From: CAZWCX01 sp964632945
GTDB taxonomy: Bacteria > Planctomycetota > MHYJ01 > WSZJ01 > CAZWCX01
Assembly: GCA_964632945.1 (NCBI GenBank)
Contig: CAZWCX010000069.1
Coordinates: 1 to 38,951, forward strand
DNA length: 38,951 nt
Reading direction: 5' to 3'
The notes under the pieces are model-generated. The model was not told the origin of the DNA, did not search any database, and saw nothing but the letters and a program-made list of their open reading frames with translations. The position numbers and the translations under genes were made by a program. Positions within the stretch are counted from its first letter, which is position 1. The number at the start of each line of letters is the position of its first letter. Of this stretch, positions 11,783-19,650 are shown in pieces.

Positions 11783-12700
11783 TCACTTCCACAGTCGCGT
11801 GGACTCTTCCTTCAAGACGCCGAGGCAGGCCCGGTTCCGACCCGCATCCTTGGCGCGATAGAGCGCCTCGTCGGCGGCGCGAACCAGGGCCGCCGCCGTC
11901 ACGCGTCCCGGTCGATCGGCGACCGCGACTCCGAGGCTCGCCGTGACCGTCAGCGAGTGTTCCGCCAGCATGACCGGCTCCACGGCCACACAGGCGCGGA
12001 CGCGCTCGGCCACCTCCATTGCGCCGCTCGGGTCGCTTTCCGGGAGGACGATCAGAAACTCTTCCCCGCCGTATCGTCCGATCGCGTCCTGCGCCCTCAG
12101 CACCGCCGCCATCCGCCGCGCCGTCTCCTGGAGCACCGTGTCCCCCGCGGGATGGCCGTGCCGGTCGTTGATGGCCTTGAAGTGGTCGAGGTCGACCATC
12201 AGGACGGCGGTCGGCGTCTTTCCGCGCTCCCCCCGCGCGAGGTCGCGACGCAGCAGTTCGAAGATCACCCCCCGGTTCCACACCCCCGTCAGAGCATCGT
12301 GACTGGCCTGATACCGAAGCTGCTCCTGCAGGTCGAGGATGCGCCGGCCGGCGCGCAGGCGCACCTCCAGTTCCCGTTCGTCGCACGGCTTCGTGATGAA
12401 GTCGTCCGCGCCGGCGTCGATCGCCGCCACCACGTCGTGCGGTCGTGAACGCGCGGTCAACACGAGCACGTACGCGTACGGAGGCCGGTTGAGCGCGCGC
12501 AGCTGGCGGACCACCTCGACGCCGTCCATTCCCGGCATTTGCCAGTCGAGGATGGCCAGCGGCAGGGCATCCTCGCGGGAGAGGAGATTCAGCGCTTCCT
12601 TCCCGTCGGTCGCGGTCACGACTTCGTACCCCCACTCGGTCAGGGCGTCGACCAGCTCCACCAGGCACACCGGGTCGTCTTCGGCCACAAGGACCTTCAT
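11783..12700 (-). CDS. Response regulator with GGDEF diguanylate cyclase output
   Basis: A 305-residue cytosolic two-domain regulator. The receiver domain (1-120) has the acidic pair near the N-terminus (AEDDP), the phospho-acceptor Asp52 (ILDWQMPGMDG) and a late lysine (TKPCDE). A short coiled segment leads to a GGDEF domain (about 135-295) with GGEEF at 211-215, the active form of the motif. RAQD at 202-205, exactly five residues before GGEEF, matches the c-di-GMP inhibitory I-site. The protein should therefore make c-di-GMP when phosphorylated and be feedback-limited. Its ATG overlaps the TGA of the hybrid kinase gene, so that kinase, through its HPt domain, is the obvious phosphodonor. 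Confidence 0.93.
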   Translation of the reverse strand: MKVLVAEDDPVCLVELVDALTEWGYEVVTATDGKEALNLLSREDALPLAILDWQMPGMDGVEVVRQLRALNRPPYAYVLVLTARSRPHDVVAAIDAGADDFITKPCDERELEVRLRAGRRILDLQEQLRYQASHDALTGVWNRGVIFELLRRDLARGERGKTPTAVLMVDLDHFKAINDRHGHPAGDTVLQETARRMAAVLRAQDAIGRYGGEEFLIVLPESDPSGAMEVAERVRACVAVEPVMLAEHSLTVTASLGVAVADRPGRVTAAALVRAADEALYRAKDAGRNRACLGVLKEESTRLWK

Positions 12701-15700
12701 GGCGCGTCCTCCTTCCGCAACTCCGAGAGCGCCACCTGCAGTCGACTCACGTGCGCTTCCAACCGGGTCCGCGCGACCTGAATCGAGGCTCCCTCCCCCT
12801 GACCGGCAAGCTCTTCCAGGCTCTTGGCCGCTTCATAGGCGGCAGGAGCACCGAGGTTTCCCAGCGAACCGACCAGGCGGTGTGCGATTCGCCCGACCGT
12901 GTGCCAATCCTCCCGCAGCTCGGCGTCCCGGAGGGACTCCAGCAGGCCGCCCGCCTGGCCGAGGAACAGGCGCGCCATTTCCTGCAGGAGATGGAGCTTC
13001 CCGCGAGCCCGGCGCAAGGCCGCTTCGCGGTCGAAGGCCGGCGAGGAGTCGCATCCCGCTCCTTCCCCCTCATCGGTCGACGGATCCGGTCGCGACGGGC
13101 CGTTCGGGCTCTCCGGGGGAACGGAATCCCCGGTCGGTCGCGGGATCGCGCACACGGCGGCTTCCGATCGGACGAGGCCCTCCGGAAGTCCGCCCGCGCG
13201 AGCCATCGCCGGTGGCGGGCCATCCTCGCTTCCGCCGGAACCGGTGCAGGCGCCCGCTATGGCGCCGGGCGGGCGCGCCCACAGCGTCTCGGCAGTCTCC
13301 TCCTCCTCCAGTTCGATGCACCGCTCCACACGCTCGAACAGGTCCTCCGCATCGACGGGCTTCATGATGTAGTCGTCCATGCCGGCCGCCAGGCAGCGCT
13401 CGCGATCGCCCTTCTTCGCGTGGGCGGTCATGGCGATGATCGGCAGCCTGTGGCCGGAACGGTCTTCGCGTGCCCGCCACTTTCGGGTCACCTGGAAACC
13501 GTCCATTTCCGGCATCGACACGTCCATGAGCGCCAGATCGAACGAGCCGGACTCGAGCAATTCGAGCGCGCGCGTCCCGTTCGGGGCCACGACGACCCTG
13601 TGGCCGCGGGATTCCAGAAGGGTGCGGGCCAGCACCTGGTTGATCTCGTTGTCCTCCGCGAGCAGGATGCGCAGGCGTCGAAACGGAACGGCGTCGGGGC
13701 AGGGGGCGAGAATCGGAACCGCCCGCCTCCCTCTCCCCTTCACGGACAGCGCCGCCGCGGCGAGGTCGACGGCGTCCTGCGGCAGCACCGGCTTGCGCAG
13801 ATAGGGCAGCCCGGCCAGGCTGCGCAGCCGGAGCGCATCCCCCGCGGCATCGACCGGCGGGAGAACCAGGGCTACCTTGCACGCGGGGGACGGTCCGCTG
13901 CGCAATGCCTCGGCCACCGCCAGGCCATCCATCTCCGGGAGCCCCGCATCCAGAAACGCGAGCCGGATCGGGGCGCCCAGCGCCTCGGCCCGGCGCAGGG
14001 CCTCCAGCGCGCTCGGACCGGATTCCGCGACCGAGACCACCATCCCGGCCTGACCGAGCGCTTCGGCGATGACGGACCGCGCGCGCGGGTGGGCATCCGC
14101 GACGAGGACCGGCTCGTTGCGGAGGACCTCCGGGACCTCGATGGCCGCCGACGGATCGCCGACCGGCAACTCGAACCGCGCCGTGAAGCGGAACACGCTG
14201 CCCGCGCCGGCACTGCTTTCCACTTCGATCCTCCCCCCCATCATCCCGACCAGCTGCCGCGAAATCGCCAGCCCAAGGCCGGTCCCGCCGTATTTCCTCG
14301 TGGAGGATGTGTCCGCCTGCGTGAAGGCCTCGAAGATCATCCGCTGCTTGTCGGCCGGAATCCCCACGCCGGTGTCGCGAACGGTGAACAGCAGGACCGC
14401 GGCGCCGGGTTCGTTCCGCTCGCACTCCACTTCGACGTCGATGTCTCCGTGCTCCGTGAACTTGACCGCGTTGTTGAGCAGATTGTAGAGCACCTGCCCG
14501 AGACGTCCGGGATCCCCGATCACGCGCGCCGGCACCCCCGGGGCGATCCGGCTGGTGATCTCGATCCCCTTGTCGTGGGCCGGGACGGCGAGCAGGCGGA
14601 GACTCTGGCCGATCGCGTCCTGCACGGCGAACGGTTGCGATTCCATCTCCAGTTTGCGGGCCTCGATCTTGGAGAAGTCCAGCACGTCGTTGACGACGCG
14701 CAACAGCGACTTCGCGGCCGACCGGCCCAGGGTCAGGTATTCGCGTTGACGCGACGTCAGGTCGCTGCGCAGGACGAGCTCGATCATCCCGACGACGCCG
14801 TTGAGCGGGGTCCGGACCTCGTGGCTCATGTTGGCCACGAACTCGCTCTTCGCGCGGCTCGCCGCCTCGGCCGCCTCCTTGGCCAGGGCGAGTTCGCCTG
14901 CCGCCGCCTTGCGCGCGGTCACGTCGCGGTTGATCTCCAGGATCGCGGAAGGCCGACCCCTGCGATCGCGCTTGACCGCCCACCGGCTTTCGATCACCAG
15001 GCGCACCCCGTCCCGCCGGGCGTGCGACAATTCCCCTTCCCAGAACCCATTGCGGTACAGGGCCGCGTTGAGGACCTCCAGGGGCTGCGGATAGCGGGCC
15101 CGCAGAATCTGGTGGGAAACCTGATGCAGCACCTCCATCTTGGTCCAGCCATAGATGTTCTCGGCCCCGCGATTCCAGAAGCGGATCTTCCCCTCCAGGG
15201 TGCGCACGATCACCGCATCGTGGGCCAGGTCGAGCAACTGCACCTTCTCGAGCAGCTGTTCCTCGGTGAGCTTGAGAGCGGTGATGTCGCTGAACACGAC
15301 CACGCCGCCCCTCAACTCGCCGTGCTCGTCCTTGAGGGGACTCTCCGTGAAGCGAACGTAGGCACCCTGGGGCAGCCTCGCGTTGCGCAGGAACACTTCG
15401 ACCCCGTCCGTGCTCTCACCGCGCAACGCGCGCACGATCGGCAGATCCGACGCCCGCATGGGGGTGACGCCGTCCGGGAGGTAGAATCCGAAGGTCTCCG
15501 ACCAGTGCTCGGCACGCACTTCCCCGAGCGACCCGCCAAGGATCCGCTCGGCCGCCGGATTGTGGAACAGGAGCCGGCCGGTGCGGTCCGCCACGACCAC
15601 CCCGTCCCCGATGCTGTTGAGCACCGCGCGCAAGGCGACCTCGGAGCGCTCCCGGTACTCCTCGGCGCGAAGGCGCTCGTCGATCTGGATCTGCAGCGCC

Positions 15701-17298
15701 TCCCGGACATGGTCCGCCTCGGCCCGGACCTGGTCGATTCTCCGGACATCCGCCAGCGACGTCCACGAGGTCGCCGCAATCGAAACCGCGCCCGTGCCGA
15801 GCAGGAGGAGGACGAGGACCTCCCCCGCCTTCGGACCGGGGTTGCCGCCGAGCCAGAATCCGAGGAGGGCGGACCCGCAGGCGATCGCCAGGATGGTGCA
15901 GACCTGCGGGATGATCGTATCCCGCACCTTCGGCGGCGACTCCCGCAGGAGGCGTCCGGGCCAAAGGAGGAGGGGGAACCAGTCCGCGGGGACTCTCCGC
16001 AGCAACGCATCGACGCCCAGGAAGGCCGCCGGCAGGGCCAGACCGGCCGCCAGTTCGACCCCGGAGAAGGCGAAAAACGCCGCAGCCAGGAGCATCGCCT
16101 CCCAGAGGAGGAGCGCAAGGGTGCCGAACGGGGGGGCGACGGGAATCGTCTCCCGGCTGCGCCACAGTCCCAGATGGAACACGGCCAATCCGGCGCATCG
16201 CGCGACGGCCGCGAGGACCAGGATGCGGAGCGGGTTCCCGGCCAGGGCGAATCCGATCGAGACGGCAAACGTCAGCGTCATTGCGGCGACCGGGACGCCC
16301 TGGGGGGACACCACGCCGAGGAAGGGCCAGAGGTGTCCCTCCCGGGAAGATTGCCACACGACGCGGGACGCCGTGTACTGCGCGGCCGCGCCGGCAAGCA
16401 CGGCGGCGGCGGCGACCAGGAACAGGGCGAGCGCGGGGGTCGGGCTGCCCCAGAATCCGCCGACGGCACGCGCGATCATCGCGGGGGCCGGCCCGGCATC
16501 GCCCGCCCGCGCAACATCCGCCAGAAACGGCGCGATGAGGACGAGCAACGGAAGCGCGACGGCCGCCGAGGCGACGAGGCCGCGCGCCGACGACTCGGGG
16601 GATCGCGATTCGGCCGCGCACGCGGAGCCGGCATCCAAGGCGGAGGCGCACAGCGTGGCGAGCAGGCAGATGCGGAAGAAGTCGGAACCGGTGCCGGTCC
16701 AGGCATCCGGTGTCCTCGCGAACTCCGGGGTGAGGGTGTTCCCCCACAGCCCCGCTCCCGCCAACAGAAGGCCGACGACGATCGCGGGAGCGGCGAACAG
16801 GACCTGCGGGATGCTCACGCTGCGGACGCCGCCGAGCCCGGAGAGCAGCCCGATCATGAGGAAAGAGAGTCGCAGCGGCAGGTCGGGCAGGGCGACCCCG
16901 GCATCGCGCGCCAGCGAACCGACCAGATCGGCCAGCACCGCGGCGCCCAGGGCCGGCAAGGCCGCCCAGCTCACGATCGACGCAGCCGCTCCGTACCGTG
17001 CCAGCCCCGGGTGGTCCGGCAGGAGTCGGAGGGCGTGCGTCGCGGTCCCGCCCGCCAGGTCCGGTTCGCGGCGGACGAGCGCGGCGAGCTGGCCGAGCAG
17101 CACGGCCCCGGCGATCGCCGCCGCGGAAACCGCCAACGCCGCGAAGCCGGGAGAAATCGGACGCGCTTCCGGCAGCGCAAGCCACCCGAGGAACAGCGCG
17201 GCGCTTCCGAAGCCCCAGACTTCGGCCGCGGTGAGCGTGCGGGGCAACGCCGCCGTCTCGGCGACCGGCGTCGCCCCCGAGGCGCGATCCGCGCTCAT
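12697..17298 (-). CDS. Transporter-like hybrid histidine kinase (APC-like TM domain-PAS-PAS-HK-REC-REC-HPt)
   Basis: A 1533-residue membrane sensor. The ATG at 17298 is preferred over 17349 because AGGGAG precedes it. Residues 1 to about 510 form roughly a dozen or more hydrophobic segments. ASRVVWQSSREGHLWPFLG (about 310) and the following PVAAM segment resemble the conserved loop of APC-superfamily amino acid permeases. A coiled linker leads to two PAS domains (about 550-670, 680-800). The kinase core has His826 in SHEVRTPLNG, an N-box (LLNNAVKF, about 945) and GTGLGLAIS. Two receivers follow with Asp1117 (FLDAGLPEMDG) and Asp1259 (LMDVSMPEMDG). The C-terminal HPt carries His1473 (AHRLVGSLGNLGA). 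The first receiver begins VADAH, lacking one acidic residue, so it may be weaker. The gene is coupled to the GGDEF regulator. Confidence 0.9.
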   Translation of the reverse strand: MSADRASGATPVAETAALPRTLTAAEVWGFGSAALFLGWLALPEARPISPGFAALAVSAAAIAGAVLLGQLAALVRREPDLAGGTATHALRLLPDHPGLARYGAAASIVSWAALPALGAAVLADLVGSLARDAGVALPDLPLRLSFLMIGLLSGLGGVRSVSIPQVLFAAPAIVVGLLLAGAGLWGNTLTPEFARTPDAWTGTGSDFFRICLLATLCASALDAGSACAAESRSPESSARGLVASAAVALPLLVLIAPFLADVARAGDAGPAPAMIARAVGGFWGSPTPALALFLVAAAAVLAGAAAQYTASRVVWQSSREGHLWPFLGVVSPQGVPVAAMTLTFAVSIGFALAGNPLRILVLAAVARCAGLAVFHLGLWRSRETIPVAPPFGTLALLLWEAMLLAAAFFAFSGVELAAGLALPAAFLGVDALLRRVPADWFPLLLWPGRLLRESPPKVRDTIIPQVCTILAIACGSALLGFWLGGNPGPKAGEVLVLLLLGTGAVSIAATSWTSLADVRRIDQVRAEADHVREALQIQIDERLRAEEYRERSEVALRAVLNSIGDGVVVADRTGRLLFHNPAAERILGGSLGEVRAEHWSETFGFYLPDGVTPMRASDLPIVRALRGESTDGVEVFLRNARLPQGAYVRFTESPLKDEHGELRGGVVVFSDITALKLTEEQLLEKVQLLDLAHDAVIVRTLEGKIRFWNRGAENIYGWTKMEVLHQVSHQILRARYPQPLEVLNAALYRNGFWEGELSHARRDGVRLVIESRWAVKRDRRGRPSAILEINRDVTARKAAAGELALAKEAAEAASRAKSEFVANMSHEVRTPLNGVVGMIELVLRSDLTSRQREYLTLGRSAAKSLLRVVNDVLDFSKIEARKLEMESQPFAVQDAIGQSLRLLAVPAHDKGIEITSRIAPGVPARVIGDPGRLGQVLYNLLNNAVKFTEHGDIDVEVECERNEPGAAVLLFTVRDTGVGIPADKQRMIFEAFTQADTSSTRKYGGTGLGLAISRQLVGMMGGRIEVESSAGAGSVFRFTARFELPVGDPSAAIEVPEVLRNEPVLVADAHPRARSVIAEALGQAGMVVSVAESGPSALEALRRAEALGAPIRLAFLDAGLPEMDGLAVAEALRSGPSPACKVALVLPPVDAAGDALRLRSLAGLPYLRKPVLPQDAVDLAAAALSVKGRGRRAVPILAPCPDAVPFRRLRILLAEDNEINQVLARTLLESRGHRVVVAPNGTRALELLESGSFDLALMDVSMPEMDGFQVTRKWRAREDRSGHRLPIIAMTAHAKKGDRERCLAAGMDDYIMKPVDAEDLFERVERCIELEEEETAETLWARPPGAIAGACTGSGGSEDGPPPAMARAGGLPEGLVRSEAAVCAIPRPTGDSVPPESPNGPSRPDPSTDEGEGAGCDSSPAFDREAALRRARGKLHLLQEMARLFLGQAGGLLESLRDAELREDWHTVGRIAHRLVGSLGNLGAPAAYEAAKSLEELAGQGEGASIQVARTRLEAHVSRLQVALSELRKEDAP

Positions 17299-17615
17299 GG
17301 GCAATCCCGCTCCCTGCAGACTGTCATGCCGTCCCGGCACTCGGCCCATTCCAGGAGCTTGGGTGCGGGGGATTCTTCCCCGCCCTCAAGACCGTCGTCG
17401 TGCCGGGCACCGGATCCGTACGCCTTGCGGCCCCGCGCGACGAGGATTGGGGATGGTGGCTGCGGACTGAGTCCACGAGTCGTCCCCGACTCTCCAGACC
17501 ACATTCTGCTCCCGCCGCGGCGTCGGGTCAATGGGCGATCCGGTCCTGCCGCACCCCTGTGACACACTCCGCCGTCCGTCGGGTGCAGGACCGCATCCGC
17601 AATCCGGAGGTTGAC

Positions 17616-17708
17616 ATGCCCGACCTCTCGGCCGATCCCGGCCTGAATCCTCGATTGGCAGGTCCCGGGAGAATGCCGGCGCAACCGATTCCGCAAGACC
17701 CGTCATGA
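17616..17708 (+). CDS. Possible 30-residue small protein
   Basis: An ATG at 17616 is preceded by GGAGG with a 5-base spacer, a better ribosome site than most genes here. The frame runs 30 codons (MPDLSADPGLNPR...) to a TGA at 17706. The product is proline-rich, without a membrane segment. It ends just before the oxidoreductase promoter. There is no recognised family and no clear promoter of its own, so it may be chance. Confidence 0.2.
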   Translation: MPDLSADPGLNPRLAGPGRMPAQPIPQDPS

Positions 17709-17728
17709 ACCCCCGTCCGTCCGTTCGC

Positions 17729-17758
17729 TTGACACGGAATCGTGCGCGCTCCTATAAT
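17729..17758 (+). promoter_or_regulatory. Consensus sigma-70 promoter for the oxidoreductase gene
   Basis: TTGACA at 17729-17734 and TATAAT at 17753-17758, both perfect, are spaced by 18 bases. The expected start near 17765 gives a leader of about 35 nt before the ATG at 17801. It is the best promoter in the window and probably drives the sugar-nucleotide genes behind it. Confidence 0.8.
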
Positions 17759-17800
17759 TCCGCGCCTTCTTGATGCATTCGACACCGGGAAGGGGGGGCA

Positions 17801-18808
17801 ATGACGGTGCTCGCGCAGATCGGAGTCGGCGGCTGGGGCCGCAACCTGCTCCGCAATTTCGTGTCGCTCGACGACGTCGAAATGCGCTACGCCGTCGAAC
17901 TTTCCGAGCCCCGGCGCAAGGAAGTCGTCCGTCAGTACCCGCGGGTGCGCGCGATCGCCGCTCCCGAGGAGGCCCTCCGCGACCCCGAAGTCGATGCGAT
18001 CGTCATCGCGACGACCGCCGAGACCCACTTCCCCCTCGCCAAGGCGGCCCTGGAGGCGGGAAAACACGTCTACGTCGAAAAGCCCATGGCGCTTTCGACC
18101 GACCACGCGCGCGAGATGGTGGCCATGGCCGACGCGCGATCGCGCGTGCTCATGGTCGGGCACCTGCTCGAGTACCACCCCGCCGTGGTCAAGCTGAAGG
18201 AATTGATCTCCTCGGGGGAACTGGGGGAAGTCTACTACATCTACTCCCAGCGCCTGAACCTCGGCCAGATCCGCCAGGACGAGGACGCGATCTGGAGTCT
18301 CGCGCCGCACGACATTTCGGTCATCTGCTATCTGCTCGACGGGACCCCGGAGACCGTGTCCGCCCGCGCCGGGGCGTACGTCCGCCCGGACGTGGCGGAC
18401 GTCGGCTTCGTCACCTTGACCTTCCGCGGCGGACGGGTCGGAAACATTCACGTGTCCTGGCTGGATCCGCACAAGATCCGGCGCTTCACCGTCGTCGGCA
18501 GCAAGAAGATGGCGGTATTCGACGACATGGAGAGCCTGGAGAAGATCCGGCTCTACGACCGGGGGGCGGAAACCAAGGTGGCGTTCGCGTCGTTCGGGGA
18601 ACACGTGACGCTGCGGTTCGGCGACATCCTGATCCCCCGGATCGACCTGGCCGAACCGCTCACGATCGAGTGCAAGCATTTCCTCGATTGCGTGCGCACC
18701 GGCAAGACGCCGCGTTCGGACGGCCGGGACGGCCTGCGCGTCGTGCAGGTGCTCGAGGCGAGTCACCGTTCGCTCGCCGAGGGCGGCGCACCGGTTGCGG
18801 TGTCCTGA
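17801..18808 (+). CDS. Gfo/Idh/MocA-family NAD-dependent sugar-nucleotide dehydrogenase
   Basis: A 335-residue cytosolic oxidoreductase. The N-terminal Rossmann fold has GVGGWGRN (8-15). The family signature EKP lies at 93-95 (YVEKPMAL), and the C-terminal substrate domain has the APHD motif (WSLAPHDIS) with its catalytic His. The neighbour, 13 bases downstream, is a hexapeptide acyltransferase. The pair resembles WbpB and WbpD, which oxidise and acetylate UDP-N-acetylglucuronate derivatives for surface polysaccharide. That assignment is from context; the required 3-aminotransferase is not in the window. A G-rich ribosome site (AAGGGGGG) precedes the ATG. Confidence 0.88.
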   Translation: MTVLAQIGVGGWGRNLLRNFVSLDDVEMRYAVELSEPRRKEVVRQYPRVRAIAAPEEALRDPEVDAIVIATTAETHFPLAKAALEAGKHVYVEKPMALSTDHAREMVAMADARSRVLMVGHLLEYHPAVVKLKELISSGELGEVYYIYSQRLNLGQIRQDEDAIWSLAPHDISVICYLLDGTPETVSARAGAYVRPDVADVGFVTLTFRGGRVGNIHVSWLDPHKIRRFTVVGSKKMAVFDDMESLEKIRLYDRGAETKVAFASFGEHVTLRFGDILIPRIDLAEPLTIECKHFLDCVRTGKTPRSDGRDGLRVVQVLEASHRSLAEGGAPVAVS

Positions 18809-18821
18809 TCGCGAGGTCCCC

Positions 18822-19598
18822 ATGACCCAGTCCGTGAACGACTCCATGCCGCGGGCGTGGATCGACCCGACCGCCACGCTCCACCCGTCGGCCCGGGTGG
18901 GGCCGTTCGCGGTCATCCATGAACGCGTGGTCCTCGGCCCCGACTGCGTGGTCGGCAGCCACGTCGTCCTGCATGCCGGGACGAAGGTCGGCGCCGGCGT
19001 GCGGATCGACGATCACGCCGTGATCGGCAAACAACCGATGCGCGCGGCGCGGAGCGCCATCACCAAGGCCGCCGAGTCTCTTGCGCCGGCGGCGATCGGC
19101 GACCATTGCATCATCGGCACCCACGCGGTGATCTACGCGGGGGCCACCATCGGCGAAAAGGTCCTGGTGGCCGACCTCGCCACCATCCGCGAAAACGTGA
19201 CCGTGGGCGCGATGACCATCGTCGGACGCGGCGTGGCGATCGAAAACAAGTGCACCGTCGGCGCGCGCGTCAAGCTGGAGACCGGCTCGTACGTCTGCGC
19301 GCTGTCCGAGATCGGGGACGACTGCTTCATCGCCCCCGAAGTCACGTTCACCAACGACAATTTCCTGGGCCGGACCAAGGAGCGGTTCAAGCACCACCGC
19401 GGCCCCACGCTCAAACGCGGGGCCCGGATCGGCGCAAACGCCACTCTGCTCCCCGGCCGGGTGGTGGGCGAGGACGGTCTGGTCGCCGCGGGTTCGGTGG
19501 CGTCGAAGGACGTCCCCGCGCGGACGATCGTCCTCGGCGCCCCCGCGCGGACGCTGCGCCCGGTGCCGACCGAACAGTGGATCGAGCATCAGGAGTAG
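18822..19598 (+). CDS. Left-handed beta-helix N-acetyltransferase (WbpD-like)
   Basis: A 258-residue hexapeptide-repeat acyltransferase. Isoleucine/valine/leucine-spaced turns run from about residue 18 to 240, with an insertion around 65-85. The late part (TFTNDNFLGRTKERFKHHRG, then GARIGANATLLPG and the closing APARTLRPVP) matches enzymes that acetylate the 3-amino group of UDP-2-acetamido-3-amino sugars. LpxA-like activity is less likely because of this loop. Such proteins act as cytosolic trimers with acetyl-CoA. The ATG at 18822 follows a GAGG-containing ribosome site. The preceding dehydrogenase suggests a shared job in making a diacetamido uronic acid or similar sugar. Confidence 0.82.
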   Translation: MTQSVNDSMPRAWIDPTATLHPSARVGPFAVIHERVVLGPDCVVGSHVVLHAGTKVGAGVRIDDHAVIGKQPMRAARSAITKAAESLAPAAIGDHCIIGTHAVIYAGATIGEKVLVADLATIRENVTVGAMTIVGRGVAIENKCTVGARVKLETGSYVCALSEIGDDCFIAPEVTFTNDNFLGRTKERFKHHRGPTLKRGARIGANATLLPGRVVGEDGLVAAGSVASKDVPARTIVLGAPARTLRPVPTEQWIEHQE

Positions 19599-19650
19599 GC
19601 GGGATCCGCCGCTCCCGGCGCCCGATCGCCCACGGATCTTCGAGGCCGCC

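Larger units (their letters stand above)
17299..17800. other. 500-base divergent intergenic region
   Basis: This spacer lies between the divergent histidine kinase and oxidoreductase genes. It holds a strong plus-strand promoter (annotated separately). It also has a small dyad GAGTCG-TCCC-CGACTC near 17477-17492 and a 30-codon reading frame with a good ribosome site (annotated separately). I see no convincing promoter for the kinase operon and no structured RNA that I recognise. Confidence 0.5.

Noticed and set aside
12697..17349. Start of the hybrid kinase at 17349
   Set aside because: Adds 17 unremarkable residues and has a poorer ribosome site than the ATG at 17298.
12751..17562. A 1603-codon open frame on the plus strand opposite the hybrid kinase
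   Set aside because: Antisense shadow of the kinase. No recognisable domain, while the minus strand carries the complete two-component modules.
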